From: Flavobacteriales bacterium UBA958
GTDB taxonomy: Bacteria; Bacteroidota; Bacteroidia; Flavobacteriales_D; Crocinitomicaceae
Length of the DNA: 59,893 bases
Assembly: GCA_002293045.1 (NCBI GenBank)
Contig: DBCM01000006.1
Location: 1 to 59,893 of the forward strand
Direction of reading: 5' to 3'
Shown here one piece after another: positions 27,158-37,800 of this stretch. Under the pieces are notes generated by a model. The model saw only the letters and a list, made by a program, of their open reading frames with translations, was not told the DNA's origin and ran no database searches. Within the stretch, counting starts at the first letter, position 1. Every line of letters begins with the position of its first letter. Both the position numbers and the translations under genes were made by a program.

Positions 27158-27512
27158 TAAGCATCTCGGTTGTCACGTATTCTTTTTCAATAAAATAATC
27201 GATAACCGCTTCTTTTAAGACGTGCTTTTGTTCCTTTTCATTCAGTGTGGGTAAAGGTTGAACCAAGGTGAAATGGGGCCAATTTTGATCATCCCGATGG
27301 GAAAACTCATAATAACCGCCTGGCGCAAGCAAGGTGCAAATTGCCACATGCATGAGGTCCATCTTTTCTTGTTTCGAATAGACTCTAAAGCCAAAACCGG
27401 CTTCGTTTAGGCCAATCAAATAAATTAATGCGGTTAAATCCAAATCCATTTCAAAGGTTGGTTTCAAGCATGCTATCAACTTCTGAAAACGTAATTCGGT
27501 ATCAAAATCCAT
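27144..27512 (-). CDS. Conserved cytoplasmic protein, unknown function
   Basis: 122 residues, no signal peptide. The segments ALIYLIGLNEAGFGFRVYSK, KMDLMHVAICTLLAPGGYYE and AVIDYFIEKEY resemble a small uncharacterised protein seen in many Bacteroidota; I know no function for it. Highly helical. It lies directly downstream of the terminator of the T9SS protein gene, so it likely has its own promoter in the 27513-27536 stretch, but none is clear. Confidence 0.7.
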   Translation of the reverse strand: MDFDTELRFQKLIACLKPTFEMDLDLTALIYLIGLNEAGFGFRVYSKQEKMDLMHVAICTLLAPGGYYEFSHRDDQNWPHFTLVQPLPTLNEKEQKHVLKEAVIDYFIEKEYVTTEMLITSA

Positions 27513-27536
27513 GGTACAAAGGTATGAAAGGATATG

Positions 27537-27560
27537 AAAAAAGGGGCCGAAGCCCCTTTT
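27537..27560 (-). terminator. Rho-independent terminator of the T9SS carbohydrate-module gene
   Basis: On the minus strand a GGGGC stem, TTCG tetraloop and GCCCC stem are followed by six T. Flanking A and T runs extend the stem by up to four A-T pairs, so it could also act in the other direction. Confidence 0.85.
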
Positions 27561-27584
27561 AAATTCTTATAAGGTATCAGTTAA

Positions 27585-29042
27585 TTACTCAACGATTACT
27601 CGTTTTGTATATACTCCTTTGTTTGAAGTTACGGATACTATGTATAATCCGTGATTCATACCTGATACATTAAGCGAAGCAGAAGCTCCATTCACTGCAA
27701 CAGACTGAACTAAACGACCATTTACATCATAGATTGCAACGCTTTGAATTTCTGATTTCGCAGAAACATTCAAGGCTGTTGTTGCCGGGTTTGGTGCGAT
27801 AACGATTCCGTTCTCGTTTAATTCATCGATTCCAGCTGGACAATCTGTACAGCTTTCCCAACATACTACTGAAAACGCGGTATCTACAGAAACCGTTGCA
27901 GCACGGTTGGTATACCCTCCGTTAGTTACTGTACACGGCTCTCCACCTACGAAATTCTCTTGATCATTCCATCCATCTACCGTAAACTTGTATTCAATAG
28001 CGCCTGCTGAAATTGGAACTATGATTTCCCATACACCATCCATATCTACATCACCCATTGGAGTACATGCACCACACCATCCGTTGAAGGTACCGTTTAA
28101 GAATACACCTGCAGCAGTAGAACCTCCAGCAGCCACATAATCATTCATGTTTACACGGAATGTTACATCATTTGTACATGCATCACAACTGTTGAAACAA
28201 ACTGGAGTCAATGTTATGTCTCCTGCAACAACATGGTAACGGTTGTAGAAACCATCATTGATTGGATCAATACATGCTTCTGTACCTGTAAAGTTCTCTT
28301 GGTCGTTCCAACCATCCACAGTAAACTTGTATTCAATGGCTCCAGGAGCAAGTGGTAAGGTAACTTCCCACATAGAACCTGTAGTATTTGTCATTGGATT
28401 ACATGTACCACACCATCCGTTGAATGAACCATTCACGAATACACCATTTGCTGTATTACCACCATATTGTGCCATATCTACACGGAACGTTACGTTGTAA
28501 TTTGCTACAGGGATTAATTGGGTGCGGTTGTATACAAATCTCCAGTATCCAGGACCAAAGTTAATATCTAACGTCATCGTATTTCCGCCGTTGCTTATAT
28601 TTGCCATGTACACGATGGTGTCTGAGGCATTTAATGGCGTATTAATTTCAGCGCCATTAATTACTTTGGCTAAGCCCATGTGTGCTCCTAAACCAAAAAC
28701 AGAAAGTGTGTTAGTTGTTCCGTCATACGCATAGGTAGCAGGAGAACCATTGTGTGGCGCCACCGGGGTTCCACATGACTCTGCAGGTACTCCTTGCCAA
28801 GTTTCCAGCCAAGTTTGACCGTCCATATAGTGCGTCATTGTCCCGTTCGCACTGAAAGTTATGGAATCGTCAAACAAACATGCACGAGTTGTTAAGTCTC
28901 CTACGGAGTTAGACCACCAAGAGATATCGCCCAAACCAGGACCAACGCCTAACGCTCCGGCCTGATTTGCCAGCTTCCACGTCCCTACAACTTGCGCGTT
29001 GAAAGCCATTGGAAGCAAAAGAAAGAGTAATAATTTTTTCAT
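27585..29042 (-). CDS. Secreted T9SS type A protein with two tandem carbohydrate-type modules
   Basis: 485 residues. Signal peptide (1-16); an N-terminal domain (18-178) with VVGTWKLANQAGALGVGPG and SWWSNSVGDLTTRACLFDD that I associate with laminarin-locus proteins of flavobacteria; two tandem modules (about 183-290 and 292-401), each with TFRV(D/N)M, GVF(V/L)NG(S/T)FNGWCG and the identical IEYKFTVDGWNDQENF, similar to CBM48/CBM20-like sheets; and a type A sorting tail (IAPNPATTALNVSAKS to 485). It is exported by the type IX system. Its place beside GH3 and GH16 genes suggests binding of, or attack on, a beta-glucan, but no catalytic site is recognised. It has its own promoter region and terminator. 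Confidence 0.85.
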   Translation of the reverse strand: MKKLLLFLLLPMAFNAQVVGTWKLANQAGALGVGPGLGDISWWSNSVGDLTTRACLFDDSITFSANGTMTHYMDGQTWLETWQGVPAESCGTPVAPHNGSPATYAYDGTTNTLSVFGLGAHMGLAKVINGAEINTPLNASDTIVYMANISNGGNTMTLDINFGPGYWRFVYNRTQLIPVANYNVTFRVDMAQYGGNTANGVFVNGSFNGWCGTCNPMTNTTGSMWEVTLPLAPGAIEYKFTVDGWNDQENFTGTEACIDPINDGFYNRYHVVAGDITLTPVCFNSCDACTNDVTFRVNMNDYVAAGGSTAAGVFLNGTFNGWCGACTPMGDVDMDGVWEIIVPISAGAIEYKFTVDGWNDQENFVGGEPCTVTNGGYTNRAATVSVDTAFSVVCWESCTDCPAGIDELNENGIVIAPNPATTALNVSAKSEIQSVAIYDVNGRLVQSVAVNGASASLNVSGMNHGLYIVSVTSNKGVYTKRVIVE

Positions 29043-29073
29043 AACATTAAAATAATTTAAGGGTTGTATTGGG

Positions 29074-29081
29074 TAAATATA
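29074..29081 (-). promoter_or_regulatory. Probable -7 box (TATATTTA) for the T9SS carbohydrate-module gene
   Basis: Seven of eight matches to TAnnTTTG, 31 nt upstream of the ATG at 29042. The same octamer is seen upstream of susC at 38031, so the two may share promoter properties. The -33 TTG is not at a standard distance. Confidence 0.35.
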
Positions 29082-29153
29082 GTAATTTTTACAATAAGCC
29101 TAAAATAATTCAATAAATTTTGAAGTTATTTAAGAATCAAGTCGTTAGCAATG

Positions 29154-31409
29154 TTAACGAAATAAGACAGAACCGGTTTGAGTCCCTATGCTGTAATTGA
29201 ATGTTCCGGGTTCGAATACCCAATCCCCTGCTTCATTCACAAACATTAGGTCTTCCTTGTTCAGCACAAACCGCACTTTTACGGTTTGTCCCGCAGGGAT
29301 TTTAACCTTTTGAAAGCGCTTTAATTGTTCTCCTGCAGGTACGACACTCGCGAATTCATCGCCTACATACAATTGAACCACCTCATCAATTTCGCGATTG
29401 CTTTGATTGATTACATCCACGGTAATTTCCCAAGGGGCATTGTTATTAATTACCTCGGTGCTTTTTACATGTTCGTAACGTACTTCACCGTAATGCAACC
29501 CATATCCAAAAGGCCATTCCGGATTAAACGCAGCAAAATCGCCAACATTGGAGCGATCCACACTTCGGGGACGGTCATAAAACTCAATCACACCATCGTA
29601 TTTCGGATACGTATATGGCAGTTTTCCACTGAAGTTTTTTTCACCCGATAATAACTCCACTAAGGCTTCCGCCCCATAATCGCCGGGTAAATAGCATTGA
29701 ACAATGGCCCCGGCAGGATCAACAATATCGCGAATGATGCGAGGACGTCCCTCCACCAATACAATAATCACCTTTTTATGCTTGGCATAAGCCATTTTTG
29801 CTAATTCAAGTTGTTTGGAATCCAGGTGTAAACTGCGAATATCCCCGGGTTTTTCTGTACCGGGAAGTTCTCCTAAACAAAGGATCACCGTTTCTACCTC
29901 ATCAAGCTTCTGGATATAGTCCTCAAGGGATACAAAGCGTGATTGCTCGACTTCCTTGTCTTTGTATAGTTCAAGTCCCTTTGAAAACAAGCATTGCGTT
30001 CCATATTTTTCCTGAAATGCTTGAACGATGGTCTTGCATCCTTTGGTGTTAAACGAGGTGTCCATTCCTTGCCAAGTATGAGACCACGCACCGTTTAGGT
30101 AAACCAGGTTGTCTGCACAGGGGCCAGCGACCAGAAACTTAGTATTTGCTTTCAAAGGCAAGATTCCATCATTCTTCAATAGCGTTATGGATTCCAAGGC
30201 GGCTTGTTTTGCTGCGGCTTTGTGTTCTGGTGAACCGAATGCGGTATATGAAGAAAGGCGTGGTTGCTGCTTATCAAATAATCCAACGGCTTCTTTTGTA
30301 CGGTAGATCCGATTCACGGCATCGTTCAATCTATCAGTGGTAATGTTCTTCTCGTTTACGGATTGTAACATCAGTTCACAATAGGTTTTATAGTCTGGAG
30401 ACAAGGGCACCATACTCATGTCAACGCCTGCATTAAAGGCTTGTTCGTAGGCTGTTTTCAAATTGGGGGCCACGCGATGTACCGTATGCAGCATGTTAAA
30501 ATCTTCCCAATCTGACACGGCAAATCCCGGGAATTTCCATTCGTCTTTGAGGGTATGTTGAATTAAGGATTTATTGACGTGACCTGGAATCCCATTTACC
30601 GTTCCACTGTTAATCATTACCGTTTGAGCGCCGGCTTGAACGGCGGACTTAAAGGAAGGTAAATACAACTCCTTCATGTATTTATCGGGAATCCAAGCAG
30701 GGGTGCGATCACGTCCACTAGCAGCGGCGCTATACCCAACAAAGTGCTTCATACAAGAGAGCACATGTAGCGAATCAATTGCGCGCGGGTTCGTCCCTTG
30801 ATATCCTTGAATAATTGCAGCGCCCATTTCCGAAACCAAATACGGATCTTCTCCCAAAGTCTCAAACGTTCTTGACCATAAGGGGTTCCTTCCTAAATCC
30901 AATACTGGAGAAAAATTCCAAGGTATACCGGATGCTCTGGTTTCATAAGCTGTAATTCGTCCAAACTCAACAGCCAAGCTTGGGTTCCATGTGGCGGCCA
31001 ATCCAATTTCCTGAGGAAACAAGGTCGCTCCTTGGGTATAATTTACCCCGTGAATAGCATCTATGCCATAAAGTACCGGCACCTTAATTCTGCCCGAAGT
31101 ATAGTACGCATGGATTGTTTGTGTAATTTCTTGCCATTGTTCCCTTGTAAGCGTATGCCAACTCACGTTGAGGATTGAACCTACTTTGTATTTAATAAGC
31201 GCCTCTGTTAGTTTATTCGTGTCTAGTTTGAGTGGAACCAGGGTTCGGCCTTGAGCATCCGTTTGTGCTACAGCATCCAAGGTAATTTGGCATGTTTGGC
31301 CAACCTTTTCTTCAAGGGTTAAATTCGAATGTGCAGAAACCGGTTCCTCTTTTGTGATTGCACATGAAGCCAAGGCACCAAGGCACAAAAAAAACAAGAG
31401 TTTTTTCAT
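29154..31409 (-). CDS. bglX: Glycoside hydrolase family 3 beta-glucosidase, lipoprotein
   Basis: 751 residues. Lipoprotein signal (FFLCLGALASCAIT), then the GH3 (alpha/beta)8 domain with KHFVGYSAAASGRDR and the nucleophile Asp300 in FPGFAVSDWEDF, the second alpha/beta sandwich domain (about 395-610) and a C-terminal fibronectin-III-like domain (VTVDVIN and following). It releases glucose from the non-reducing ends of beta-glucan oligosaccharides, at the envelope. It is the last gene of the susC-susD-PKD-GH16-GH3 operon, 9 nt after GH16, and so completes laminarin breakdown. The exact linkage is inferred from the partners. Confidence 0.92.
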   Translation of the reverse strand: MKKLLFFLCLGALASCAITKEEPVSAHSNLTLEEKVGQTCQITLDAVAQTDAQGRTLVPLKLDTNKLTEALIKYKVGSILNVSWHTLTREQWQEITQTIHAYYTSGRIKVPVLYGIDAIHGVNYTQGATLFPQEIGLAATWNPSLAVEFGRITAYETRASGIPWNFSPVLDLGRNPLWSRTFETLGEDPYLVSEMGAAIIQGYQGTNPRAIDSLHVLSCMKHFVGYSAAASGRDRTPAWIPDKYMKELYLPSFKSAVQAGAQTVMINSGTVNGIPGHVNKSLIQHTLKDEWKFPGFAVSDWEDFNMLHTVHRVAPNLKTAYEQAFNAGVDMSMVPLSPDYKTYCELMLQSVNEKNITTDRLNDAVNRIYRTKEAVGLFDKQQPRLSSYTAFGSPEHKAAAKQAALESITLLKNDGILPLKANTKFLVAGPCADNLVYLNGAWSHTWQGMDTSFNTKGCKTIVQAFQEKYGTQCLFSKGLELYKDKEVEQSRFVSLEDYIQKLDEVETVILCLGELPGTEKPGDIRSLHLDSKQLELAKMAYAKHKKVIIVLVEGRPRIIRDIVDPAGAIVQCYLPGDYGAEALVELLSGEKNFSGKLPYTYPKYDGVIEFYDRPRSVDRSNVGDFAAFNPEWPFGYGLHYGEVRYEHVKSTEVINNNAPWEITVDVINQSNREIDEVVQLYVGDEFASVVPAGEQLKRFQKVKIPAGQTVKVRFVLNKEDLMFVNEAGDWVFEPGTFNYSIGTQTGSVLFR

Positions 31410-31418
31410 CGCACTCGT

Positions 31419-32513
31419 CTATTGAAAAACGCGTACATAATCCACGTACATCGTTTGTGGGAATTGTGTGGTTGCGTCTGGGCTTCCAGGCCAATTCCCC
31501 CCAACTGCAATGTTGAAAATAAAGAAGAATTTTTCTTGAAATTCAGCCAATTGTGCGGGGGTGGTACTCATGGAATTGTACACCGTATTATCTACTAACC
31601 AAGTAATACTGTTCGCATTCCATACGATGGAAAACACATGAAATTCGTCTGCAAAAATTCCTGAATTTAAGGTATAACTATCCCCAAATTGGGCGTGTGA
31701 TCCGTTATCGCTCCAATGCGCCGTTCCATGAACAGTGCGGTCGTTATTTCCCGCTCCTCCTATCATTTCCATGATATCTATCTCTCCACAAGCGGGCCAA
31801 CTAGCCGATGTAATATTATCTCCTAACATCCACAAGGCGGGCCAAATGCCTTGTCCTTTAGGCAATGCCGCACGAATGTCGATACGCCCATATTTCCAAG
31901 ATTGAATACCTTGAGTTTTTATACGGCTCGAGGTAAAATTCTGTCCACCCATTGCTTCTTGTTTGGCAGTAATCTGAAGCACGCCTCCAGAAACCGTAGT
32001 GTTTTGACTGGTATAGTATTGAAGTTCATTGTTACCCCATCCCCAATTACCATTACCCGTTTCATGCACCCAATCCGCCGATAGCGCATTTCCGTTAAAT
32101 TCATCGTTCCAAACTAAGGTATAACCATTATAGCTCATCGGGCTTGTTGGTCCACTGGTTGGGGCTCCTGTCCCCCCCATGTTAATATTGATCTCAAACA
32201 CATCCGTTTCCGTAATAAAATGTTCCGATGTCGTATAGGCTACTGTTTTAACCGAATACTCACCGGATGTAGAATAGGTATGAGTTGCCACCCCTGCATT
32301 GGATTTTACCATGGATGAATCTCCATTTTCATAAAAAGTGAAAATGTAAAAGTTCGCTGAATCGGCAGTGGCCGTTACATCTACCGTTGCGGTATTAATA
32401 TCGAGCGTCACCAAAAGATTCGTTGGAAGCACAATATCTTTTGGTATGTAATTGTCTTTTTGACAAGCCGCCAAAAGCAAAAATATGGGAAATAACATTC
32501 GTGAGTTTTTCAT
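31419..32513 (-). CDS. Glycoside hydrolase family 16 laminarinase-type endo-beta-glucanase, lipoprotein
   Basis: 364 residues. Lipoprotein signal with Cys at 17 (FLLLAACQK), an Ig/PKD-like domain (30-112), a Gly/Pro/Thr linker, then the GH16 jelly roll (130-364). The catalytic signature GEIDIMEMIG has Glu244, Asp246 and Glu249, the form typical of endo-beta-1,3-glucanases rather than agarases. Aromatic subsite residues are visible (NGNWGWGNNELQYY, GIWPALWMLGD). It is a surface-anchored endo-enzyme that cuts laminarin for SusC/SusD import. The linker codons contain a seven-G run (32172-32178 complement), in frame here. Confidence 0.93.
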   Translation of the reverse strand: MKNSRMLFPIFLLLAACQKDNYIPKDIVLPTNLLVTLDINTATVDVTATADSANFYIFTFYENGDSSMVKSNAGVATHTYSTSGEYSVKTVAYTTSEHFITETDVFEININMGGTGAPTSGPTSPMSYNGYTLVWNDEFNGNALSADWVHETGNGNWGWGNNELQYYTSQNTTVSGGVLQITAKQEAMGGQNFTSSRIKTQGIQSWKYGRIDIRAALPKGQGIWPALWMLGDNITSASWPACGEIDIMEMIGGAGNNDRTVHGTAHWSDNGSHAQFGDSYTLNSGIFADEFHVFSIVWNANSITWLVDNTVYNSMSTTPAQLAEFQEKFFFIFNIAVGGNWPGSPDATTQFPQTMYVDYVRVFQ

Positions 32514-32520
32514 AATTCAA

Positions 32521-33372
32521 TTATTCAGTTTTTAATTTCAAATACCAGTTTAGTCCACCCAAGTGATGACCGTATTGTAAGTACATCGTGGAGTCTGTCA
32601 ATTCCAAAATACGATAGGTATTAACGCCCGTATAGAATCCAATAAACGCGCCGTTTGAAATCGTTATCGTGTTCTCTGCCCCTTCAACCAAATTCCAAGA
32701 CTTATCCATTTGATTGGAATAAGGTGCAGTAAAGTCTGCTAGGTTTTCAAAAGAACCAGGAAAACTTGCGGCAATGGAATTATGAACATAAACATCACCG
32801 TTGGTGATCATATCAAACTTAAAGGCATTCAAGTGAAATACATATTTGTCGTTGTATAAACCGCATCCTGGTTTCTCATTTGCTCCAGCAGCCCACCATT
32901 CGGGTGTAGCACCCAAGGGACTTTCTGGATCTGGACCTACACCAAAGTGACCACTTAACACAGAATCAATCACCCAAGTTTTATATCCGGGGCCATTGGC
33001 ACCACCGGTAAGTTTATTATAAAACGGATTGTCAAGCAAGGTTAGGTCAGTTTGAGCAATCACCACTTGCTGCGTGGATGAGCGGCTACCTCCTTTATTA
33101 AATACCGTTAAGGTAATGGTATAGGTTCCGGCGTACGGATACGTTGCAGAGACTTCAACCCCTTCTCCTTTCACCCCATTACCAAAATCCCAGCGACATA
33201 CTAAATTTGGATTACTCGCGGTAAGCTCGATTATATTGGCGTTAGAATCCGAGGGTACGGCGGTAAAAACGGCATCTGTTTGACTTGGTGGGTCGCCCAA
33301 GGTTGGTCGTACTTTCTTACAGGCTAATAAGGCGGTAAAAGCCAAGAATAAAATAATTAGGTTGTTTTTCAT
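32521..33372 (-). CDS. PKD-domain surface glycan-binding lipoprotein
   Basis: 283 residues. Lipoprotein signal (ILFLAFTALLACKK), one PKD domain (about 30-108, with CRWDFGNGVKGEGVEVSATY) and a C-terminal domain rich in Trp and Gly (TWVIDSVLSGHFGVGPDP, TPEWWAAGANEKPGCGLYND). Proteins of this form follow susD in laminarin loci and bind beta-1,3-glucan at the surface; that role is inferred here from family and place. Located between susD (10 nt) and GH16 (7 nt) in the same operon. No catalytic residues visible. Confidence 0.85.
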   Translation of the reverse strand: MKNNLIILFLAFTALLACKKVRPTLGDPPSQTDAVFTAVPSDSNANIIELTASNPNLVCRWDFGNGVKGEGVEVSATYPYAGTYTITLTVFNKGGSRSSTQQVVIAQTDLTLLDNPFYNKLTGGANGPGYKTWVIDSVLSGHFGVGPDPESPLGATPEWWAAGANEKPGCGLYNDKYVFHLNAFKFDMITNGDVYVHNSIAASFPGSFENLADFTAPYSNQMDKSWNLVEGAENTITISNGAFIGFYTGVNTYRILELTDSTMYLQYGHHLGGLNWYLKLKTE

Positions 33373-33382
33373 AGTTACGCTA

Positions 33383-34843
33383 TTAATATCCCGGGTTTTG
33401 TGGCCAACGACCTCCCGCTAAATCTATTTCTACCTGTGGAATTGGGAACACTTCATGTTTCCCTGCAATAAATCCTGGAATTGCTGTCGCCGCTTTACCG
33501 GTTCGAACTAAATCAAAAAAGCGATGTCCTTCACCAGATAATTCAAAGCGGCGCTCATTATAGATTTTGTCCAATGAATTTACCGAAACACCCGGAATCG
33601 AAACCCGCGATCTAATTTGATTTACATAAGTTTGAGCAATGGCTGTATTACCCAACTGATAATTCGCTTCGGCTGACATCAATAATACATCTGCATAGCG
33701 AATGACGCGATAATTCACTGGACTGGTTAAATCGTTATCGGGTAAGCCAATCTCTCCTTGGCGCTTAATGTATTTATTGTTGTAATATCCGGTGTGTCCC
33801 CCGGCACCAATAGCATAGGTAATGGCACTTGGATTGGGTTGTGCTGCGATAAAGGCATCAATGTCTAAGATAGTCGCAGCCCTTCTTGGATCTCCTGCTG
33901 GAAAGAAATCATACAGGTCTTTTGTTGGTAGATTATAACTGTTTCCATCTCCATATACAGGGCCACTGTACTGACGAATTCCGTGAAATCCAGGTGCGGC
34001 ATTCCCCTCCAAGCAAACTAAACATCCATATCCACCCCCTTCTAAGCCGGAGTATTGAATATCAAAAACGGTTTCCGTATTATTTTCGTGGGCAACATCA
34101 AAAAGTTCTGTATATGACGGATGTAGGCTGTACAAACCGCTGTTAATTACATCATCAAACATCTCGTCTGCCTCGGTCCATTTGCTCTGATACAAATAAA
34201 CCTTACCCAACAGGGCTTGAGCAGCACCTTTTGTGGCTCTTCCTTTTTGTGCCGCAACTGCGCTTAATACGGGGTAAGCTTCTTTGAGGTCTTTTTCTAT
34301 TTGCGCGTACACCTCCGCTTTCGGTGATCGATCAATGGTTCGTACCTCTTCAATGCCAAGACGCTTGTCAATAACCAAGGGAACATCCCCAAAAAACTTT
34401 ACCAATTCAAAGTAGTAATATGCCCTCAGAAATTTAGCTTCGGCAATGATATGAGCTTTTGCAGGAAAGTCAATATTGTCTTGGTTTTCCAATAAATAAT
34501 TCGCCCTTGAAATTCCAACATAATTCCATCGGAAAACACTTCTTAAATCGTTGTTCACCCCACCATGTGTCATGGCATCGATTTGATGCAGGCCTTGCGA
34601 GTCGTTGGCGCTTTCTCCTCCAGCGATGGAGTTGTCAGAAGCGATTTCACCAATCCAAAGCGACATAAACGAAGTTTGCAACAGATCGTACGCGCCAACT
34701 AAGGCTCGTTCATAGTCTTCCGGAGTCTTAAAATAATTTTCAGCATCTTGGGTATACGGAGGGTCAACCGTGAGGAACTTTTTACATGAAAAAATACCAA
34801 CCAATACAAGACCCAACATCAACAAACGTTTCATATTTTTCAT
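33383..34843 (-). CDS. susD: RagB/SusD family glycan-binding lipoprotein
   Basis: 486 residues. Lipoprotein signal (LGLVLVGIFSCKKFL), the SusD N-terminal start VDPPYTQDAENYFKTPEDYE, TPR-like helices in the middle (AQALLGKVYLYQSKWTEADE) and the C-terminal signature RRFELSGEGHRFFDLVRTGK. It sits on the barrel of SusC as a lid that captures the glycan. The start is 3 nt after the susC stop. Substrate, likely laminarin oligosaccharides, is inferred from the GH16/GH3 partners. Confidence 0.95.
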   Translation of the reverse strand: MKNMKRLLMLGLVLVGIFSCKKFLTVDPPYTQDAENYFKTPEDYERALVGAYDLLQTSFMSLWIGEIASDNSIAGGESANDSQGLHQIDAMTHGGVNNDLRSVFRWNYVGISRANYLLENQDNIDFPAKAHIIAEAKFLRAYYYFELVKFFGDVPLVIDKRLGIEEVRTIDRSPKAEVYAQIEKDLKEAYPVLSAVAAQKGRATKGAAQALLGKVYLYQSKWTEADEMFDDVINSGLYSLHPSYTELFDVAHENNTETVFDIQYSGLEGGGYGCLVCLEGNAAPGFHGIRQYSGPVYGDGNSYNLPTKDLYDFFPAGDPRRAATILDIDAFIAAQPNPSAITYAIGAGGHTGYYNNKYIKRQGEIGLPDNDLTSPVNYRVIRYADVLLMSAEANYQLGNTAIAQTYVNQIRSRVSIPGVSVNSLDKIYNERRFELSGEGHRFFDLVRTGKAATAIPGFIAGKHEVFPIPQVEIDLAGGRWPQNPGY

Positions 34844-34846
34844 CGA

Positions 34847-37800
34847 TTAAAATTTAAATTGTAATCCAACCATTACTGTTTTCGCTTGAGGATATAATCC
34901 ATAATCTACTCCTGCGGACAAGGCACTTGTTGAGCCTAAGTCTGGATCATAGCCCATATATTTTGTTAAGGTTACAAGGTTGTTCGCCGCCAAGTAAATG
35001 CGAAGTTGTTCCATTTTGATTTTACGCAACCAATCTTTAGAAAAAGCATACCCGACTTGTAGATTTCGCAAGCGTAGGAATGATCCGTCTTCCACATAAA
35101 ATGAGGAAAACACATTGTTTCGTGTAGGCTCTGTGGTTTGACGTGGTACATCAAAGGAGCTTTCCTCCCCAACCCAGCGATCAATAACGTAGCTCATTTG
35201 ATTTGCATACGGTTGTTGACGCTCATAATTTCGAATGATTTCGTTGCCAATAGATGCGTAAAAATTGGCAGAAACATCAAATCCTTTATAGCTTCCTGAA
35301 AGATTGAAGCCCATGGTAAAATCAGGAATTGCGGAGCCCAAATTGGTTTTATCGCTATCGTCTGTGAAGCTAATAACCCCATCCCCGTCTTGGTCTACAA
35401 AAATTAAATCTCCTGGCTTGGCGCCCTCTTGTACAACAGACGCATTATCTATTTCCTCCTGTGATTGATAGATTCCATTGGTTTGGTAGCCAAAGAAATA
35501 TCCAATTTCGTATCCTTTCTCAAAACGTGTTGCCACATCGCCACCCACACTAAATGCAGCTCCAGGTAAATAGTCAACCCCTGTTGGAACCGCTGTAACC
35601 CGGTTGTTTACTGCTGTAAAATTCCAGTTTGCCTCATAGAGGAAATCTTTGGTGCGGTCTGACCGATACCCAAGCTCAAGTTCCCATCCCTTGTTCGATA
35701 CATTGCCCGCATTAATTACCGGAGGATACCCTCCTGGGCCATAAGAACCCATTAACGCGGAAACGTCCGGCTGAAATAACAAATCGTAGGTGTTTTTTAT
35801 AAAGTAATTGGTGGTAAAAGAGAGTTTCTTCCAAAAGGAAAGGTCTAAACCAATATTCAACTGTCGAGTAGTTTCCCATTTCAAATCTGGATTCGCTGGA
35901 CGTCCAATTGCGACACCTTGCGTAATGACATCATCAAACACGTAAACCCCTTCGCCATTGAGTAATGCACGGTATGCGAAATTTGGAATTTGATCGTTTC
36001 CAGAAATCCCGTAGCTTACTCTCAGTTTACACAAGTCAATCGGCTTGAATGTAAAGAATTTCTCCTCTGAAATTAACCAGCCTGCAGACATGGACGGGAA
36101 GGTTCCAAAGCGGCTGTTTGGTCCAAATTTACTCGAGCCGTCTCTTCGTACCACTAAGGACACTAAGTACTTTTCCTTGAATCCATACTCAGCACGCATG
36201 AACGCAGATACCAGTCGCTCAGTAAATTCCCAAGACCCGGTATTGTTTAAATATCCGCCTTGAGTAGTATTGGCAGAAATATCCGCATAATTCAAATCAT
36301 TATTTGGAATCCCATAAGCCACTCCGTTCAGCGATTTTCCATCCCGTTGAAAAATAGTAACTCCTGCCATTGCCTTTACTTGGTGATCCGTTTTAAACAC
36401 TTGGTCATAATTCACAAAACCTTCATAAGACAAATCACTGAAGGTATTTCGTTCTTCATAAATCGCTGCCCCTCGGTCAATTTCAAAGCCTGGTGTAAGT
36501 TCTACTACAGGAGATTCTAATTGATCATTCAGGGCCGTGTTTGCGTATTTTCCGTCTCCATACCAAACGAGTGGAGAGAACACCTTTGAATCGACTAAAG
36601 AAACATTGTAATTAAATCGATTGGTTACGGTTAGGTAGGAAAGCGGCTTGTATACAAACTCTTCCTTGCCTACAAACTTTTGAGCTTGATTCCAATTGTA
36701 TGTATTCATGATTTGAGCTACCGGGTTAATGATGTCGCTCACTTCTTCCATATAGGAATAATTCCCCAGAGGAGAAATAACAGGTTCGGTAGGGAAGGCG
36801 TTAATGGCATTGTATAATACGGAACCTATGCCGTTTTCAGGAAGGGTGTTTCGTCCTTCAGTTGAAAACAGAAGAACTGAATTCAGTTTCAACTTATCTG
36901 AAAGATCGGTAGAGAAATTTAGTCGTGCATTATATCGATCAAAATGGGACTTTGCGCCACCCACAATACCGTCTTGGTTAAAATATCCTAAACCAATGGA
37001 ATAGCGCGTATTCAATGTACCTCCATTCAGAGACACATTATGACTTTGTACCGGCGAACGGGTGAATACTTGGTCTTGCCAATCTGTACCCCTTCCAACG
37101 TTTACATTATCGAAGGGCGCAGCTTGACCGCCCATCGCAAACATTTCATTTTTAATAACGGCATATTCATCCGCGTATAATAAGTCTAGTTTTTTTGAGG
37201 TTTCCTGCAGACCAAAATACCCATTGTACTCGATGGTTGGTTTTCGGTTTATTGATCCATTCTTTGTTTCAATAATTACCACACCATTTGCTGCTCTTAC
37301 TCCATAAATGCCCGCCATGGCATCTTTTAGTACTGTAATCGATTTAATGTCAGACGGATTCAGTGCATTTAATCCTTGAGAATCATAAACAATTCCATCT
37401 ACTAAAATTAAGGGGTCATTATCCCCGAAGGTGCCGAGTCCTCTGATTCGTATGTTTGCACTCCCGCCGGGGGAACCGGAATTTGTGGAAATATTCACCC
37501 CAGCCATCTGCCCTTGTAAGGCTTGATCCATGCGAGCCATATTCATTTTTTCAATGTCTTCTCCGTCGACTTTTGACGTTGCACCGGTAATGGTTTTGTT
37601 TTTTGCTTCGCCATATCCAATAACCGTGATTTCCTTTTTATCAGAAAACTCAGGCTTCATAACCAACGACAGGTTTTGATCTCCCGGTCCAACAAGTACC
37701 TCTTGGGTTTGATAACCATAAATAGCAATGGTAAATAGGGCACTTGCGGTATCCTTCAGTTGAATGGAAAATGTACCATCGTTTGCCGTTAATGCATTTG

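Noticed and set aside
29142..29160. TCGTTA/TAACGA inverted repeat at the end of the GH3 gene as a terminator
   Set aside because: The stem is only six A-T-rich pairs and no T-run follows, so termination there is not supported.
29200..29235. GGGTTCGAATACCC-like sequence resembling a tRNA T-arm
   Set aside because: It lies in the C-terminal coding part of the GH3 gene and no acceptor, D or anticodon arms can be built around it.
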